A stretch of 64,000 bases of DNA, taken from NCBI RefSeq assembly GCF_000805335.1, contig NZ_KN708638.1:7616671-7680670 (forward strand), read 5' to 3'. Below the pieces are notes generated by a model. It was not told the DNA's origin, did not search any database, and saw only the letters and a list, made by a program, of their open reading frames with translations. The translations under genes and the position numbers were made by a program. The stretch is from Streptomyces sp. CT34 (GTDB lineage: Bacteria; Actinomycetota; Actinomycetes; Streptomycetales; Streptomycetaceae). The first letter of the stretch is position 1. The number at the start of each line of letters is the position of its first letter. Shown piece after piece: positions 27,019 through 35,560 of this stretch.

Positions 27019-28668
27019 ATGAGCGAGCACATCCCCGACCCCGCCGGGCGGACCCGGCCCCGTACCGTCCTCCTCCGGGGCGGTGAGGTGCACAGCCCCG
27101 CGGACCCCTTCGCCACCGCGATGGTCATCGAGGGCGACCGGATCGCCTGGGTCGGCGAGGAGGGCGCGGCGGACTCGTTCGCCGACGGCGTCGACGAGAC
27201 CGTTCACCTCGACGGCGCACTGGTCACCCCGGCGTTCACGGACGCACATGTGCACACCACGGCCACCGGGTTGGCGCTCACCGGCCTCGACCTGTCCGCC
27301 GCCAGCACCCTGTCCGGCGCACTCGCCCGCATCCGCGAGTACGCCGCCGCGCGCCCCGCGGACACCGTGCTGCTCGGCCACGGCTGGGACGCCAGCGCCT
27401 GGCCCGAAGGCCGCCCGCCGTCCCGTGCCGAACTGGACGCCGCCACCGGGGGGCGCCCCCTCTATCTCACCCGCGTCGACGTGCACTCCGCGGTCGTCAC
27501 CACCGCCCTGCTCGACCTGGTCCCCGGCATCCGCGAGCGGTCCGGCTGGCACCCCGACGCTCCGCTCACCGGGGACGCGCACCACGCCGCACGGGCCGCC
27601 GCCCACGCCACCGTCACCCCCGCCCAGCGTGCCGACGCGCAGGCCACCGCGCTCGCCCGGGCCGCCTCCCTGGGTATCGGCAGCCTCCATGAATGCGCCG
27701 GCCCGGACATCTCCGGCGAGGACGACTTCACCGCCCTGCTCGCCCTGGCCGCCGACGGCCGCGGTCCCCGCGTCATCGGCTACTGGGCCGAGTTGATCGC
27801 ATCCGCAAAGGACGCCGAGCGGATCCGTGAGCTCGGCGCGGCCGGCGCCGCCGGCGACCTGTTCGCCGATGGCTCGCTCGGCTCGCACACCGCCCATCTG
27901 CACGCCCCGTACGCCGACGCCGGCCACACCGGCACCGCGCACATCGACGCGGCGGCCGTCGCCGCCCATGTCGCCGCCTGCACCGAGGCCGGACTCCAGG
28001 CCGGGTTCCACGCCATCGGCGACGCGGCGCTGACCGCGGTCACCGACGGCGTCCGTACCGCCGCCGACACCGTCGGCCTGGAGCGCATCCGGGCCGCCCG
28101 GCACCGCGTCGAGCACGCCGAGATGCTGACCGAGGCCACCATCGCCGCCTTCGCCGACCTGGCCCTGACCGCCTCCGTCCAGCCCGCCTTCGACGCGGCC
28201 TGGGGCGGCGCCGACGGGATGTACGCGACCCGCCTGGGCGCCGACCGGGCCCGCACCCTCAACCCGTACGCCGCCCTGCTCAAGGCCGGCGTCCCGCTCG
28301 CCCTCGGATCCGACAGCCCGGTCACCCCGCTCGACCCCTGGGGCACCCTGCGCGCAGCGGTCTTCCACCGCACCCCCGCCCACGGCATCTCCGCCCGTGC
28401 CGCGTTCACCGCGCACACCCGCGGCGGCTGGCGCGCCATCGGCCGCGACGACGCGGGCGTCCTGGTGCCCGGCGCACCCGCCGACTACGCGGTCTGGCAG
28501 ACCGGCGACCTGATCGTCCAGGCCCCCGATGAGCGCGTCCAGCGCTGGTCGACCGACCCCCGCTCCGGCACCCCGGGCCTGCCCGATCTCAGCCCCGGCA
28601 ACGACCTCCCGGTGTGCCTGCGCACGGTCGTCGGCGGGCGGACCATCTTCGACCGGCCGAAAGAGTGA
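27019..28668 (+). CDS. YtcJ-like metal-dependent amidohydrolase (Amidohydro_3)
   Basis: 549 residues. Metal-binding His pair in FTDAHVHTT, later His in FHAIGDAALTAV and HRVEHAEM, and the C-terminal SDSPVTPLDPWGTLRAAV typical of YtcJ-like amidohydrolases. These enzymes hydrolyse amide or ester bonds of mostly unknown substrates. ATG 27019 was chosen because it begins just before the first domain strand; no strong RBS is visible, so translation may be leaderless. It probably forms a unit with the preceding Lrp-type gene. Confidence 0.85.
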   Translation: MSEHIPDPAGRTRPRTVLLRGGEVHSPADPFATAMVIEGDRIAWVGEEGAADSFADGVDETVHLDGALVTPAFTDAHVHTTATGLALTGLDLSAASTLSGALARIREYAAARPADTVLLGHGWDASAWPEGRPPSRAELDAATGGRPLYLTRVDVHSAVVTTALLDLVPGIRERSGWHPDAPLTGDAHHAARAAAHATVTPAQRADAQATALARAASLGIGSLHECAGPDISGEDDFTALLALAADGRGPRVIGYWAELIASAKDAERIRELGAAGAAGDLFADGSLGSHTAHLHAPYADAGHTGTAHIDAAAVAAHVAACTEAGLQAGFHAIGDAALTAVTDGVRTAADTVGLERIRAARHRVEHAEMLTEATIAAFADLALTASVQPAFDAAWGGADGMYATRLGADRARTLNPYAALLKAGVPLALGSDSPVTPLDPWGTLRAAVFHRTPAHGISARAAFTAHTRGGWRAIGRDDAGVLVPGAPADYAVWQTGDLIVQAPDERVQRWSTDPRSGTPGLPDLSPGNDLPVCLRTVVGGRTIFDRPKE

Positions 28669-28697
28669 CATCGCACAGGCAGGTGCCGCCGGAGGCC

Positions 28698-28736
28698 GTG
28701 CCCGAACCTGCTTGCCCTGCCTGGGCAGGCTCGGCA
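28698..28736 (+). terminator. Possible terminator after the amidohydrolase gene
   Basis: Imperfect stem GTGCCCGAACCTGC / GGCAGGCTCGGCAC about 30 bp after the stop codon. No T tract. Confidence 0.4.
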
Positions 28737-28778
28737 CTGACCTGGGACGACGCGAAAACGACGCATGCGGAGCGACTG

Positions 28779-28809
28779 TTGACAGCAGGCGGCCGTGGGC
28801 CGGTAGGTT
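28779..28809 (+). promoter_or_regulatory. Candidate HrdB-type promoter upstream of lnt
   Basis: TTGACA (28779-28784), 19-nt spacer, TAGGTT (28804-28809). It would give a leader of about 350 nt for lnt-ppm1, or a short separate RNA. Confidence 0.5.
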
Positions 28810-29168
28810 CGGCCGAGTCCACCACAGGACGTCCGACCGCGAGACCGCCGCGCAGTCGTCGATCGCAGCTGGGCCATGGGGCGGCGAGCCATCCGGCACA
28901 CCGCCACTGGGAGCCAGGTCCAGCTTCAGCGGCACGGGGCGATGGATAGGTCGGTCGGCAGGTGCGACCCGGGTGGGGCCCGGCGCTCAGTAGACAACGG
29001 CTCTCGGTCGACCCGCAGCCAGCGGGTCCCAGGTCGGCCCGAAGGGTGCCGGGCCCCGATCCGCACCCCTCCGCGGCCCGTTCCGCCCGCGTACCCCGCC
29101 CCCGCGACGGCGGCCCTCCGATGTACGGTCAGCTGACTACCGCACGACCTGCAGGAAGGCCCGCGACC
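28810..29168 (+). other. Long lnt leader region
   Basis: Roughly 360 bp without a supportable gene. An ATG at 29121 is in frame with lnt but has no RBS. I see no recognised riboswitch. Confidence 0.4.
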
Positions 29169-30842
29169 GTGCCATCGGGTTCCGATACCACCGCAGAAGC
29201 CGTCGGCGGCACCGCGCCCGGCAGCCCGGTGGCGCCCACCGCGTCGGATGCCGCCGACGACGCCCGGCGCCCCGGCCGCGCCCGCCGGCTGGCCGCGCTC
29301 GCCCGCCGCGAGGCGCCGCGCACCGGCCTCGCGGTCGTCGCCGGCCTCGCACTCGGCCTGGCCTTCCCGCCGTACGGGGTGTGGCCGCTCTCGCTGGTCG
29401 CGGTGGCCGCGCTGTCGCTGCTGACCCGCGGTCGGACCGCGCGCCAGGGCGCCTGGACGGGCTTCGTCTTCGGGCTGCCGTTCTTCCTGCTGCTGCTCAA
29501 GTGGCTGCAGGTGATCGGCTGGGACGCGGTGGTGGGGCTGTCCGTCGCCGAGTCGCTGTTCGTGGTGCTGATGGGGGCGGGGCTGGCGCTCACCTCGCGG
29601 CTGCCGGCCTGGCCGGTGTGGGCCGCATGCCTGTGGGTCGCCCAGGAATGGGCCCGCGACCGGCTCCCGTTCGGCGGCTTCCCCTGGGGCCGGCTGGCGT
29701 TCGCCAACACGGGCTCGCCGTTCACCCCGCTCGCTGCGCTCGGCGGTGCGCCGCTGGTGACCTTCGCGGTCGCGCTGGCCGGTGCGCTGCTGGCCGCCTG
29801 CGCGGTCACCCTCTGGGGGCTGCGCGGCAACGGCACGGTGCGCCGGGCGGTCCCGGCGCTGGAGGCGTTCGGGCTCGCCGCCGCGGTCACCCTGGCCGGT
29901 CTGGCGGTGCCGGTCCCCACCAAGGCCGACGACAGCGTCGACATCGCCGTCGTCCAGGGCAATGTCCAGCGGCCCGGGATGGACTTCCTTGGCCGCCCGT
30001 TGCAGATCCTGGACAACCACGCCCGTGCCACCGAGAAGCTCGCCGACGACATCAAGCACCACCGCGCGAAGAAGCCGGACCTGGTCATCTGGCCGGAGAA
30101 CTCCTCCGACCTGGACCCGTTCCAGTACCCGCAGGCGTACGACCGGATCGACGCGGCGGTCAAGGCGATCGGCGTCCCCGTCCTCGTCGGCGCCCTGGTC
30201 GACCATCCGACCAAGCCGGGCTATGTCTTCAACGAGGGCATCGTGTGGGACCCCGGGACCGGGCCGGGCGCTTCGTACACCAAGCAGCATCCGGTGCCGT
30301 TCGGCGAGTACGTGCCGTTCCGCGCCCAGCTCAGCAAGATCATCACGCGCTTCCAGCGGGTGCCCCGCGACTTCTACCCGGGCGACCACACCGGCCTGTT
30401 GAAGGTCGGCCCGGCCCGGCTCGGCGATGTCATCTGCTTCGAGGTCGCCTACGACGAGATCGTGCACGACACCGTCGGCGCCGGGGCCCGTGCCCTGGTG
30501 ATCCAGACCAACAACGCCACCTACGGACACACCGGCCAGCCCGAGCAGCAGCTGGCGATGTCCAAGCTGCGGGCCGTCGAGCACGGCCGCGCGGTGGTCA
30601 CCGCGGCCACGAGCGGAATCAGCGCGGTGGTCGCTCCGGACGGAACGATTACGCACCAGATTCCCGAATTCACCCAGGGTGTCGTGTCGGCGCGCATCCC
30701 CCTGCGCGACGAAACGACGCTCGCCGACCGCATTGGCGCGGCTCCCGAGTGGGTGCTCGCTATCGTGGGCCTCCTGTCCTGCGGGACTGCTGTGGTCAGT
30801 GGTCGGCGTGGGCGTACGAAGGACGAGAAGGGACAGCAGTGA
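29169..30842 (+). CDS. lnt: Apolipoprotein N-acyltransferase
   Basis: 557 residues from GTG, with AGGAAGG 9 nt upstream. Several membrane helices cover roughly residues 45-260, followed by a CN-hydrolase domain with the Lnt triad: E310 in WPENSS, K372 in YTKQHPVPFGEYVPF, C423 in VICFEVAYDE. It transfers a third acyl chain to the N-terminal Cys of lipoproteins at the outer face of the membrane. The stop codon overlaps the ppm1 start (GTGA). In mycobacteria the two activities are fused in one Ppm1 protein; here they are separate but coupled. Confidence 0.93.
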   Translation: MPSGSDTTAEAVGGTAPGSPVAPTASDAADDARRPGRARRLAALARREAPRTGLAVVAGLALGLAFPPYGVWPLSLVAVAALSLLTRGRTARQGAWTGFVFGLPFFLLLLKWLQVIGWDAVVGLSVAESLFVVLMGAGLALTSRLPAWPVWAACLWVAQEWARDRLPFGGFPWGRLAFANTGSPFTPLAALGGAPLVTFAVALAGALLAACAVTLWGLRGNGTVRRAVPALEAFGLAAAVTLAGLAVPVPTKADDSVDIAVVQGNVQRPGMDFLGRPLQILDNHARATEKLADDIKHHRAKKPDLVIWPENSSDLDPFQYPQAYDRIDAAVKAIGVPVLVGALVDHPTKPGYVFNEGIVWDPGTGPGASYTKQHPVPFGEYVPFRAQLSKIITRFQRVPRDFYPGDHTGLLKVGPARLGDVICFEVAYDEIVHDTVGAGARALVIQTNNATYGHTGQPEQQLAMSKLRAVEHGRAVVTAATSGISAVVAPDGTITHQIPEFTQGVVSARIPLRDETTLADRIGAAPEWVLAIVGLLSCGTAVVSGRRGRTKDEKGQQ

Positions 30843-31594
30843 CAGACGGTCAGCGGCAGTACGGCCCCCTCGGCAGCACGTTGGTGATCATTCCGACGTA
30901 CAACGAGGCGGAGAACATCAAGCCGATCGTCTCGCGGGTGCGGTCCGCCGTCCCCGAGGCGCACGTCCTCGTCGCGGACGACAACAGCCCGGACGGCACC
31001 GGCAAGCTCGCCGACGAGCTGGCCGCCGAGGACGAGCGGGTACACGTCCTGCACCGCAAGGGCAAGGAGGGGCTGGGCGCCGCCTACCTCGCCGGCTTCC
31101 GGTGGGGCATCGACCACGGCCATGACGTCCTGGTGGAGATGGACGCGGACGGCTCCCACCAGCCCGAGGAGCTGCCGCGGCTGCTCACCGCCCTCAAGGG
31201 TGCCGATCTGGTGCTGGGCTCGCGCTGGGTGCCGGGCGGCCGGGTGGTGAACTGGCCCAAGCACCGCGAGTTCCTCTCCCGCGGCGGCAGCACGTACTCC
31301 CGGATCATGCTGGACGTGCCGATCCGCGATGTGACCGGCGGCTTCCGGGCGTTCCGGGCCGCGACCCTGAAGGGTCTGGGCCTGGACGAGGTGGCGTCGC
31401 AGGGCTACTGCTTCCAGGTCGACCTCGCGCGGCGTGCCGTGCGGGCGGGCTTCCACGTCGTCGAGGTTCCGATCACCTTCATCGAGCGGGAGCTGGGCGA
31501 CAGCAAGATGAGCCGTGACATCGTCGTGGAGGCCCTGTGGCGGATCACCGCGTGGGGCGTCGGCTCCCGGGTGGACAAGATCCGCAGGCGCTGA
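30839..31594 (+). CDS. ppm1: Polyprenol-phosphate mannosyltransferase
   Basis: 251 residues, GT2-fold dolichol-phosphate-mannose-synthase type: IPTYNEAENI, DDNSPDGTG, DADGSHQPEEL (metal/nucleotide site) and LGSRWVPGG. It makes polyprenol-phosphate-mannose from GDP-mannose for protein O-mannosylation and glycolipids. The GTG start overlaps the lnt stop by 4 bp, so translation is coupled. Streptomyces Ppm1 and Lnt are known to interact, the split equivalent of the mycobacterial fusion. Confidence 0.93.
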   Translation: MTDGQRQYGPLGSTLVIIPTYNEAENIKPIVSRVRSAVPEAHVLVADDNSPDGTGKLADELAAEDERVHVLHRKGKEGLGAAYLAGFRWGIDHGHDVLVEMDADGSHQPEELPRLLTALKGADLVLGSRWVPGGRVVNWPKHREFLSRGGSTYSRIMLDVPIRDVTGGFRAFRAATLKGLGLDEVASQGYCFQVDLARRAVRAGFHVVEVPITFIERELGDSKMSRDIVVEALWRITAWGVGSRVDKIRRR

Positions 31595-31628
31595 CCCGGA
31601 TGCCGGCCGGGCCAGGCACACTTGTGGC

Positions 31629-32198
31629 ATGACGTTCGGAGCCACCCCACCCCCCAGCCCCCAGCAGCACCGATCGCGCGCCCGCCGGTTCGTCCCGTTG
31701 GGCGTCGCCGCCTGGATGGTGCTGGAGATCTGGCTGCTGACCGTGGTCGCCGGGGCCACCAGCGGGCTGACGGTGTTTCTGCTACTCGTCGCGGGCGTGA
31801 TCGCCGGCGGCGCGGTGATCAAGCGGGCCGGCCGCCGGGCCTGGCGGAATCTCACCGAGAGCCTCCAGTCCGGCGGCGCCCCGGCGGCCCCGCAGGAGGC
31901 TGGCTCGTCGGGCACCGGCAACACCCTCCCGATGATCGGCGGGCTGCTGCTGATGCTGCCGGGCCTGCTGTCGGACGTGCTCGGACTGCTCTGCCTCTTC
32001 CCGCCGACCGGGCGGCTGATCCTGCGCGGCGGCGACAAGCTGCTGACCCGTTCCGGGTCCTACGCGCCCGGTTCCCTCGGCGACGCCTACCAGCAGGCGC
32101 GGATGCACCGCCCGGACGGCAAGATCGTCCAGGGTGAGGTCATCCGTGACGACGGGCCCCCGGCCGCGCGCCGCCAGGACCCGCCGCTGACCGGCTGA
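31629..32198 (+). CDS. fxsA: FxsA family membrane protein
   Basis: 189 residues. The FxsA pattern is clear: an N-terminal helix pair (PLGVAAWMVLEIWLLTVVAG, GLTVFLLLVAGVIAGGAVI), then the amphipathic segment and MIGGLLLMLPGLLSDVLGLL. In E. coli FxsA affects phage exclusion by F; its cellular role elsewhere is unclear. ATG 31629 lacks a strong RBS and may be leaderless. A strong hairpin follows. Confidence 0.85.
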   Translation: MTFGATPPPSPQQHRSRARRFVPLGVAAWMVLEIWLLTVVAGATSGLTVFLLLVAGVIAGGAVIKRAGRRAWRNLTESLQSGGAPAAPQEAGSSGTGNTLPMIGGLLLMLPGLLSDVLGLLCLFPPTGRLILRGGDKLLTRSGSYAPGSLGDAYQQARMHRPDGKIVQGEVIRDDGPPAARRQDPPLTG

Positions 32199-32225
32199 CA
32201 CCGCCGCGGACGGCGCGGAAAGCAC

Positions 32226-32262
32226 AAGGGCCGGGCCACCGGAGATCGGTGGCCCGGCCCTT
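32226..32262. terminator. Strong bidirectional terminator
   Basis: Perfect 16-bp stem (32226-32241 / 32247-32262) with a GAGAT loop, between the convergent fxsA and rbpA genes. The arms begin AAGGGCCGGG and end CCGGCCCTT. Confidence 0.85.
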
Positions 32263-32288
32263 CTGCGCCGCTCGGCGCAGCCCGCTTG

Positions 32289-32666
32289 TCAGGCGGACTT
32301 GCGGTTGCTGTCGCGCGGGTGCACGGCAATGTTCATGGTGCCGGAGCGCAGGACGGCCAGCCGCTCGGCCAGCACCTCCTCGAGCTCCTCGCGGGTCCGC
32401 CGCTCCATGAGCATGTCCCAGTGCGTACGCGCGGGCTTGCCCTTCTTCTCCTCAGGGCCATCCCCATCCACCAGAAGGGAGGGTGCGCCGCATACCTTGC
32501 ACTCCCACTCCGGCGGAATCTCGGCCTCAACCGAGAACGGCATCTCGAATCGATGTCCGTTCTGGCATGCGTACTCCACCGCCTGGCGCGGGGCCAGGTC
32601 GATGCCGCGGTCGGTCTCGTAGCTGGTCACCACGAGTCGCGTGCCGCGGAGAGCTCGCTCACTCAT
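32289..32666 (-). CDS. rbpA: RNA polymerase-binding protein RbpA
   Basis: 125 residues, the RbpA length. The central zinc-site residues C34, H38, C56 and C59 are present, followed by the basic linker EEKKGKPARTHWDMLMERR and the sigma-binding C-terminal helix. RbpA binds RNA polymerase and group 1/2 sigma factors and stimulates transcription initiation in actinobacteria. GGGAGG precedes the ATG by 8 nt. A consensus SigR promoter lies upstream, matching the known disulfide-stress induction in S. coelicolor. Confidence 0.96.
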   Translation of the reverse strand: MSERALRGTRLVVTSYETDRGIDLAPRQAVEYACQNGHRFEMPFSVEAEIPPEWECKVCGAPSLLVDGDGPEEKKGKPARTHWDMLMERRTREELEEVLAERLAVLRSGTMNIAVHPRDSNRKSA

Positions 32667-32727
32667 GAATCGTGCCTCCCGGGCTTGTCGCCCACAGGAC
32701 AGGTGTCGCTGTCGTCGTCATCCGGTC

Positions 32728-32753
32728 AACGTCCGGTCGGCGGTGAAGATTCC
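32728..32753 (-). promoter_or_regulatory. SigR-type promoter of rbpA
   Basis: GGAAT (32749-32753) - exactly 18 nt - GTT (32728-32730) on the gene strand. This is the GGAAT-N18-GTT consensus of the thiol-oxidative stress sigma factor SigR, 62 bp upstream of the rbpA start. Confidence 0.85.
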
Positions 32754-32931
32754 CGTCATCGGGACATGCGTCGCCTGCGTCGCCCGTCGTGCCGCCCCTT
32801 GTTGTACCCACCAACGCCCGGTTTGTCACATCTGGCAGCAGATGTCACCCAGCGCCTCACGGAGTTGAGCGCGCAGTAACGGTCCGCCTGGTGAGCCAAA
32901 GGCGTACACTACCGGCCCGCACGCCCAGGAG

Positions 32932-34311
32932 CTAAATCCGGTCAGGTACCGGATTCCCGGCCGCAGCGATCGCCCGGCGCATCGGCACCCGCGCCAGCAG
33001 TACGAAACCGATCGCGAAGAACGCCACCAGCGACACGATCGCATCCCGGTAGCTCCCGGTCACCTGGTAGGCCACCCCGAACACCAGCGGCCCCAGCCAG
33101 CTCACTCCGCGGTCGCTCATCGCGTACGCGGAGAAGTACTCCGCCTCCTTGCCGCGTGGGATCAGATGCGAGAACAGCGACCGCGACAGCGCCTGGCTGC
33201 CGCCCAGCACCAGCCCGATCGTGCCGGCCAGCACGAAGAACCACTCCGGCGTCCGCGTGGGCAGGAAGTATGCCGTGGCGATGGTCAGCGTCCAGGCCAC
33301 CAGTGAACCCAGCACCGTCCGGTGGGCGCCGTAGGTCCGGGCCAGCCGGCCCATGAGCAGCGCGCCCGCCGCGGCCACCACCTGCACCAGCAGGGTCGAG
33401 ACGATCAGCGTGGTCTGGTCCAGCCCCAGCTCCTCGGAGCCGAAGACCGACGCCTGGGTGATCACGGTCTGGATGCCGTCGTTGTAGACGAGGTACGCCA
33501 GGAGGAAGGAGAGGGTGAGCGGACGGCGGCGCACATCGCGCAGCGTCGCCCGCAGCTGGCGCCAGCCCTGGCCGGGCGCGACGTCGCCCGCCGTGCCCCG
33601 GGTGCCGCCGGCCGCCGGCCGGTCGCGCAGCCGGCGCAGCGGGATCAGTGCGAAGGCGCCCCACCACAGGCCCGCGGTCGCCAGGCAGATCCGTGCCGCG
33701 GTCCCCGCGGAGATGCCGACCGCGTCATGCCCGGCATACAGCGCGAGATCGGCGATCAGGGTCAGTGCGCTGGCGGTGTAGCCGAACGCCCAGCCCCGCG
33801 AGGAGACCGCGTCGCGCTCGTCGGGATCGGCGATCTGCGGCAGGTAGGAGTTGTAGAGCATCATCGCCACGACGAACGAGACATTCGCGATGATCAGCAG
33901 TGCCCCGCCCAGCAGATAGCGGTCGCCGCCGAGGAAGAACATCGCCGTGGTCGCCGCAGCCCCTGTGTACGCGCAGCCGCCCAGCAGCGGTTTCTTCCGG
34001 CCGGTCCGGTCCGCCAGCGCCCCGGCCGCCGGCATCGCCAGCACCGACAGCAGCAGGGACGCGGACACCGCGTACGCGAAGAAGGAGCCGGCGCGCACCG
34101 GGATGCCCAGGGGATGGACGAATCCCTCCGCGTCCGCCGCGGCCTTCGCCACCGTCGTCAGATACGGCCCGAGGAACACGGTCAGCACGCTCGACGAGTA
34201 GACGCTGACCGCCCAGTCGTAGAAGTACCAGCCGCGCTGCTCGCGGCGCTGCCCGGCCTTCTCCGCCGTCGCTGCCTCCGGTCTCCCGGACCCGAACTGT
34301 GTGCTGGGCAC
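32932..34311 (-). CDS. MFS transporter, Atg22/UMF1-like
   Basis: 459 residues with about 12 hydrophobic segments. N-terminal WYFYDWAVSVYSSSVLTVFLGPYL and the loop GALADRTGRKKP fit the Atg22-like (vacuolar effluxer) branch of the major facilitator superfamily, possibly amino-acid efflux. The GTG start at VPSTQFG is supported by a G-rich RBS; a GTG two codons earlier is possible. The upstream region holds a perfect 16-bp palindrome and, beyond it, a MITE-like element. Confidence 0.82.
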   Translation of the reverse strand: MPSTQFGSGRPEAATAEKAGQRREQRGWYFYDWAVSVYSSSVLTVFLGPYLTTVAKAAADAEGFVHPLGIPVRAGSFFAYAVSASLLLSVLAMPAAGALADRTGRKKPLLGGCAYTGAAATTAMFFLGGDRYLLGGALLIIANVSFVVAMMLYNSYLPQIADPDERDAVSSRGWAFGYTASALTLIADLALYAGHDAVGISAGTAARICLATAGLWWGAFALIPLRRLRDRPAAGGTRGTAGDVAPGQGWRQLRATLRDVRRRPLTLSFLLAYLVYNDGIQTVITQASVFGSEELGLDQTTLIVSTLLVQVVAAAGALLMGRLARTYGAHRTVLGSLVAWTLTIATAYFLPTRTPEWFFVLAGTIGLVLGGSQALSRSLFSHLIPRGKEAEYFSAYAMSDRGVSWLGPLVFGVAYQVTGSYRDAIVSLVAFFAIGFVLLARVPMRRAIAAAGNPVPDRI

Positions 34312-34425
34312 ACGCACCCCCGTCTTCCGTCCCCGTTCGGCGCGGCGGACGGCCGGTGGCGCGGCGGCTGGCCCCGCACCGCCGCTCGGTCGGTACCGTG
34401 CGCAGCGCCCCGATGTGATCGCTTG

Positions 34426-34441
34426 AGTGATGGCCATCACT
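34426..34441. promoter_or_regulatory. Perfect 16-bp palindrome upstream of the MFS gene
   Basis: AGTGATGGCCATCACT, fully self-complementary, about 115 bp before the MFS start. A dimeric regulator site is the likely reading; the regulator is unknown. Confidence 0.45.
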
Positions 34442-34548
34442 ACACGCCCGTGAGCTGCGATGACAAGCCTTCGCGGGATTCGGTGTGAGAGTCCTGGAGG
34501 ACGCGCGGCCATCCGGGTGGCCGGCCGGCGTCCGCCGGCGACCGGCCA

Positions 34549-34760
34549 GGGCCTGTCCGGTGGGTCAGGGTCGGACAGGCCGCTTCGTCCGGTGCGGTGC
34601 GGCTTCCGGGGACCGTTGAAGGAGCCGAGGCGGAGCGCACGGCGCCGGAGCGGTGCGACAGCGGAGCCAGGGGACGCTTCGGCAAGGCCCGCATGGGGGC
34701 GCCTCCCAGCATTAGCTGGGGGAGCGTCGCGGACCCGGCCGTGACCCACCGGACAGGTCC
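34549..34760. mobile_element. MITE-like element, 212 bp
   Basis: Terminal inverted repeats GGGCCTGTCCGGTGGGTCAG.. (34549-34570) and its near-perfect reverse complement (34739-34760), 20 of 22 matching, with no coding capacity inside. The interior has a hairpin CTCCCAGC-ATTA-GCTGGGGGAG (about 34703-34723) of a kind that recurs between Streptomyces genes. The left arm also pairs with GGACAGGCC at 34573-34581. No target-site duplication was found. The right end touches the stop codon of glpQ. Confidence 0.7.
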
Positions 34761-35560
34761 TAGACCCAGCACCCCCGCTCGGTCAGCACCGTGCGCAGCG
34801 TCTCGATGTGGTCGGTCATGATCCCGTCCACGCCGAGGTCGAGCAGCGCCGCCATCCGGTCGGCGTCGTTGACCGTCCAGACATGGACCTGCATGCCCAG
34901 TGCGTGCGCGGCCCGCAGGAACAGCGGATCGACGACGCGGATGCCGGACTGCCGCTCGGGTACCTGGACGCAGACGGCGCTGCGCCGTACGGCCGCGCCC
35001 AGCAGTCGGTCCAGCGGCAGCGCCCCGCGGCCGTACGAGCGGAGCCGCAGACCGGCCACCCCGCGGGTGCCCAGCGAGCTGGCCATCCGGCCGCCGGCCA
35101 GCCGCTGCGCCCGCGCCACCCGGGCCTCGGAGAACGAGCCGACGCACACCCGGTCCCAGGCGTTGGTCCGGCGCAGCAGGGCCAGCAGCGGCTCCAGTGC
35201 GGAATCCACCTTCAGATCGACGTTCCAGCGGGCCTCGGGGAACTCCTCCAGCAACTCCTCGAAGAGCGGCAGCGGTTCCCGTCCGGCGACCCGGGCCCGG
35301 CGTACCGCACGCCAGGGGAGTGCCGCGATGGCGCCCTCGGAGTCGGTGACGCGGTCCAGCGTCGCGTCGTGGAAGGCGACCAGCGCGCCGTCCGAGGTGG
35401 TGTGGACATCGGTCTCCAGGTAGCGGTAGCCGAGGTCGACCGCGTGCCGGAAGGCGGCGGCGGTGTTCTCCAGGCCGCCCGCGGCCCCGCCCCGGTGGGC
35501 GAAGGGAAGCGGGCCGGGATGGTCGAGGTAGGGGTGGCGGAGGTGTATCGCGGGGGTCAC
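34760..35560 (-). CDS. glpQ: Glycerophosphodiester phosphodiesterase
   Basis: 266 residues. GDPD-fold signatures AHRGGAAGGLENTAAAF and LETDVHTTSDGALVAFHD carry the catalytic His pair and the metal-binding Glu/Asp; WTVNDADRM and GIMTDH are near the C-terminus. It hydrolyses glycerophosphodiesters to glycerol-3-phosphate and an alcohol. No signal peptide, so cytoplasmic. The GTG start overlaps the stop of the upstream YczE-type gene (GTGA), so the two are coupled. The TAG stop lies at the edge of the MITE-like element. Confidence 0.92.
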   Translation of the reverse strand: MTPAIHLRHPYLDHPGPLPFAHRGGAAGGLENTAAAFRHAVDLGYRYLETDVHTTSDGALVAFHDATLDRVTDSEGAIAALPWRAVRRARVAGREPLPLFEELLEEFPEARWNVDLKVDSALEPLLALLRRTNAWDRVCVGSFSEARVARAQRLAGGRMASSLGTRGVAGLRLRSYGRGALPLDRLLGAAVRRSAVCVQVPERQSGIRVVDPLFLRAAHALGMQVHVWTVNDADRMAALLDLGVDGIMTDHIETLRTVLTERGCWV

